This document shows, in pieces, positions 63,976 through 64,000 of a stretch of 64,000 nucleotides of DNA. This DNA comes from Acanthosepion lycidas (Eukaryota; Mollusca; Cephalopoda; Sepiida; Sepiidae): NCBI GenBank assembly GCA_963932145.1, contig OZ010573.1, positions 86,707,326-86,771,325 of the forward strand, given 5' to 3'. Made by a program: the position numbers and the translations under genes. The notes beneath the pieces were generated by a model, which saw only the letters and a list, made by a program, of their open reading frames with translations, was not told the DNA's origin and did not search any database. Within the stretch, counting starts at the first letter, position 1; each line of letters opens with the position of its first letter.

Positions 63976-64000
63976 AAAAATACTTGAAAAATAGAAATAA

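Overview
The window looks like transposon-dominated, AT-rich DNA from an animal genome. I found no host gene, rRNA or functional tRNA gene that I can support. The mix seen here is Mag-like gypsy, Jockey/CR1-, RTE- and R4-like LINEs, a Penelope-like element with a GIY-YIG domain, Tc1/mariner, hAT, piggyBac-like and Helitron-like DNA elements, several tRNA-derived SINEs, and many long (TA)n tracts. This fits a mollusc, and most plausibly a cephalopod such as an octopus. That assignment is inference from repeat content, not from a marker gene.

Layout. 1-5200: SINE fragment, LINE 3' ends, one copy of a composite duplicated block (2236-3570) and a foldback element (3821-4293). 5216-8827: gypsy LTR element copy 1 (minus strand, TTTAT target duplication). 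9300-11160: a minus-strand SINE and a Jockey-like LINE. 12062-18510: an old LINE-bearing block, paralogous to 2236-3570, split by a 4.86-kb younger APE-type LINE (12930-17784). 18980-20240: a duplicated segment with a perfect-hairpin MITE inserted in one copy, then a tRNA-derived SINE. 21115-22163: piggyBac-like termini enclosing a probable solo LTR. 22850-31235: LINE fragments, a broken hAT transposase flanked by inverted repeats, a SINE, a second hairpin MITE, a Penelope-like RT fragment and a sharp 40-bp hairpin rearrangement. 31701-32930: Tc1-like element with a frameshifted transposase. 33602-37525: gypsy copy 2 (ATTAT target duplication), abutting a Helitron-like element. 38500-46270: pogo-like terminus, LINE 3' ends, an R4-like LINE remnant, an RTE-like LINE tail and a second Helitron-like region. 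46611-47612: a 169-bp satellite with trimer organisation. 50103-52830: hAT-like end, a family of about 70-bp modules tied to (TA)n, and a mariner whose inverted repeat is fused to its catalytic core. 54440-57966: transposase fragment, then a Penelope-like element cut in two by a 1.84-kb insertion. 58100-64000: long GT/TA microsatellites, another module copy, and an RTE-like LINE reaching the window edge.

The elements do not form a pathway. Their relationships are nesting and parasitism. Both gypsy copies share one deletion removing the end of RNase H and all of integrase, yet each has its own target duplication, so the deleted form was probably mobilised in trans. Almost every Jockey-like LINE fragment lies on the minus strand, and (TA)n tracts repeatedly sit exactly at transposon ends or truncation points.
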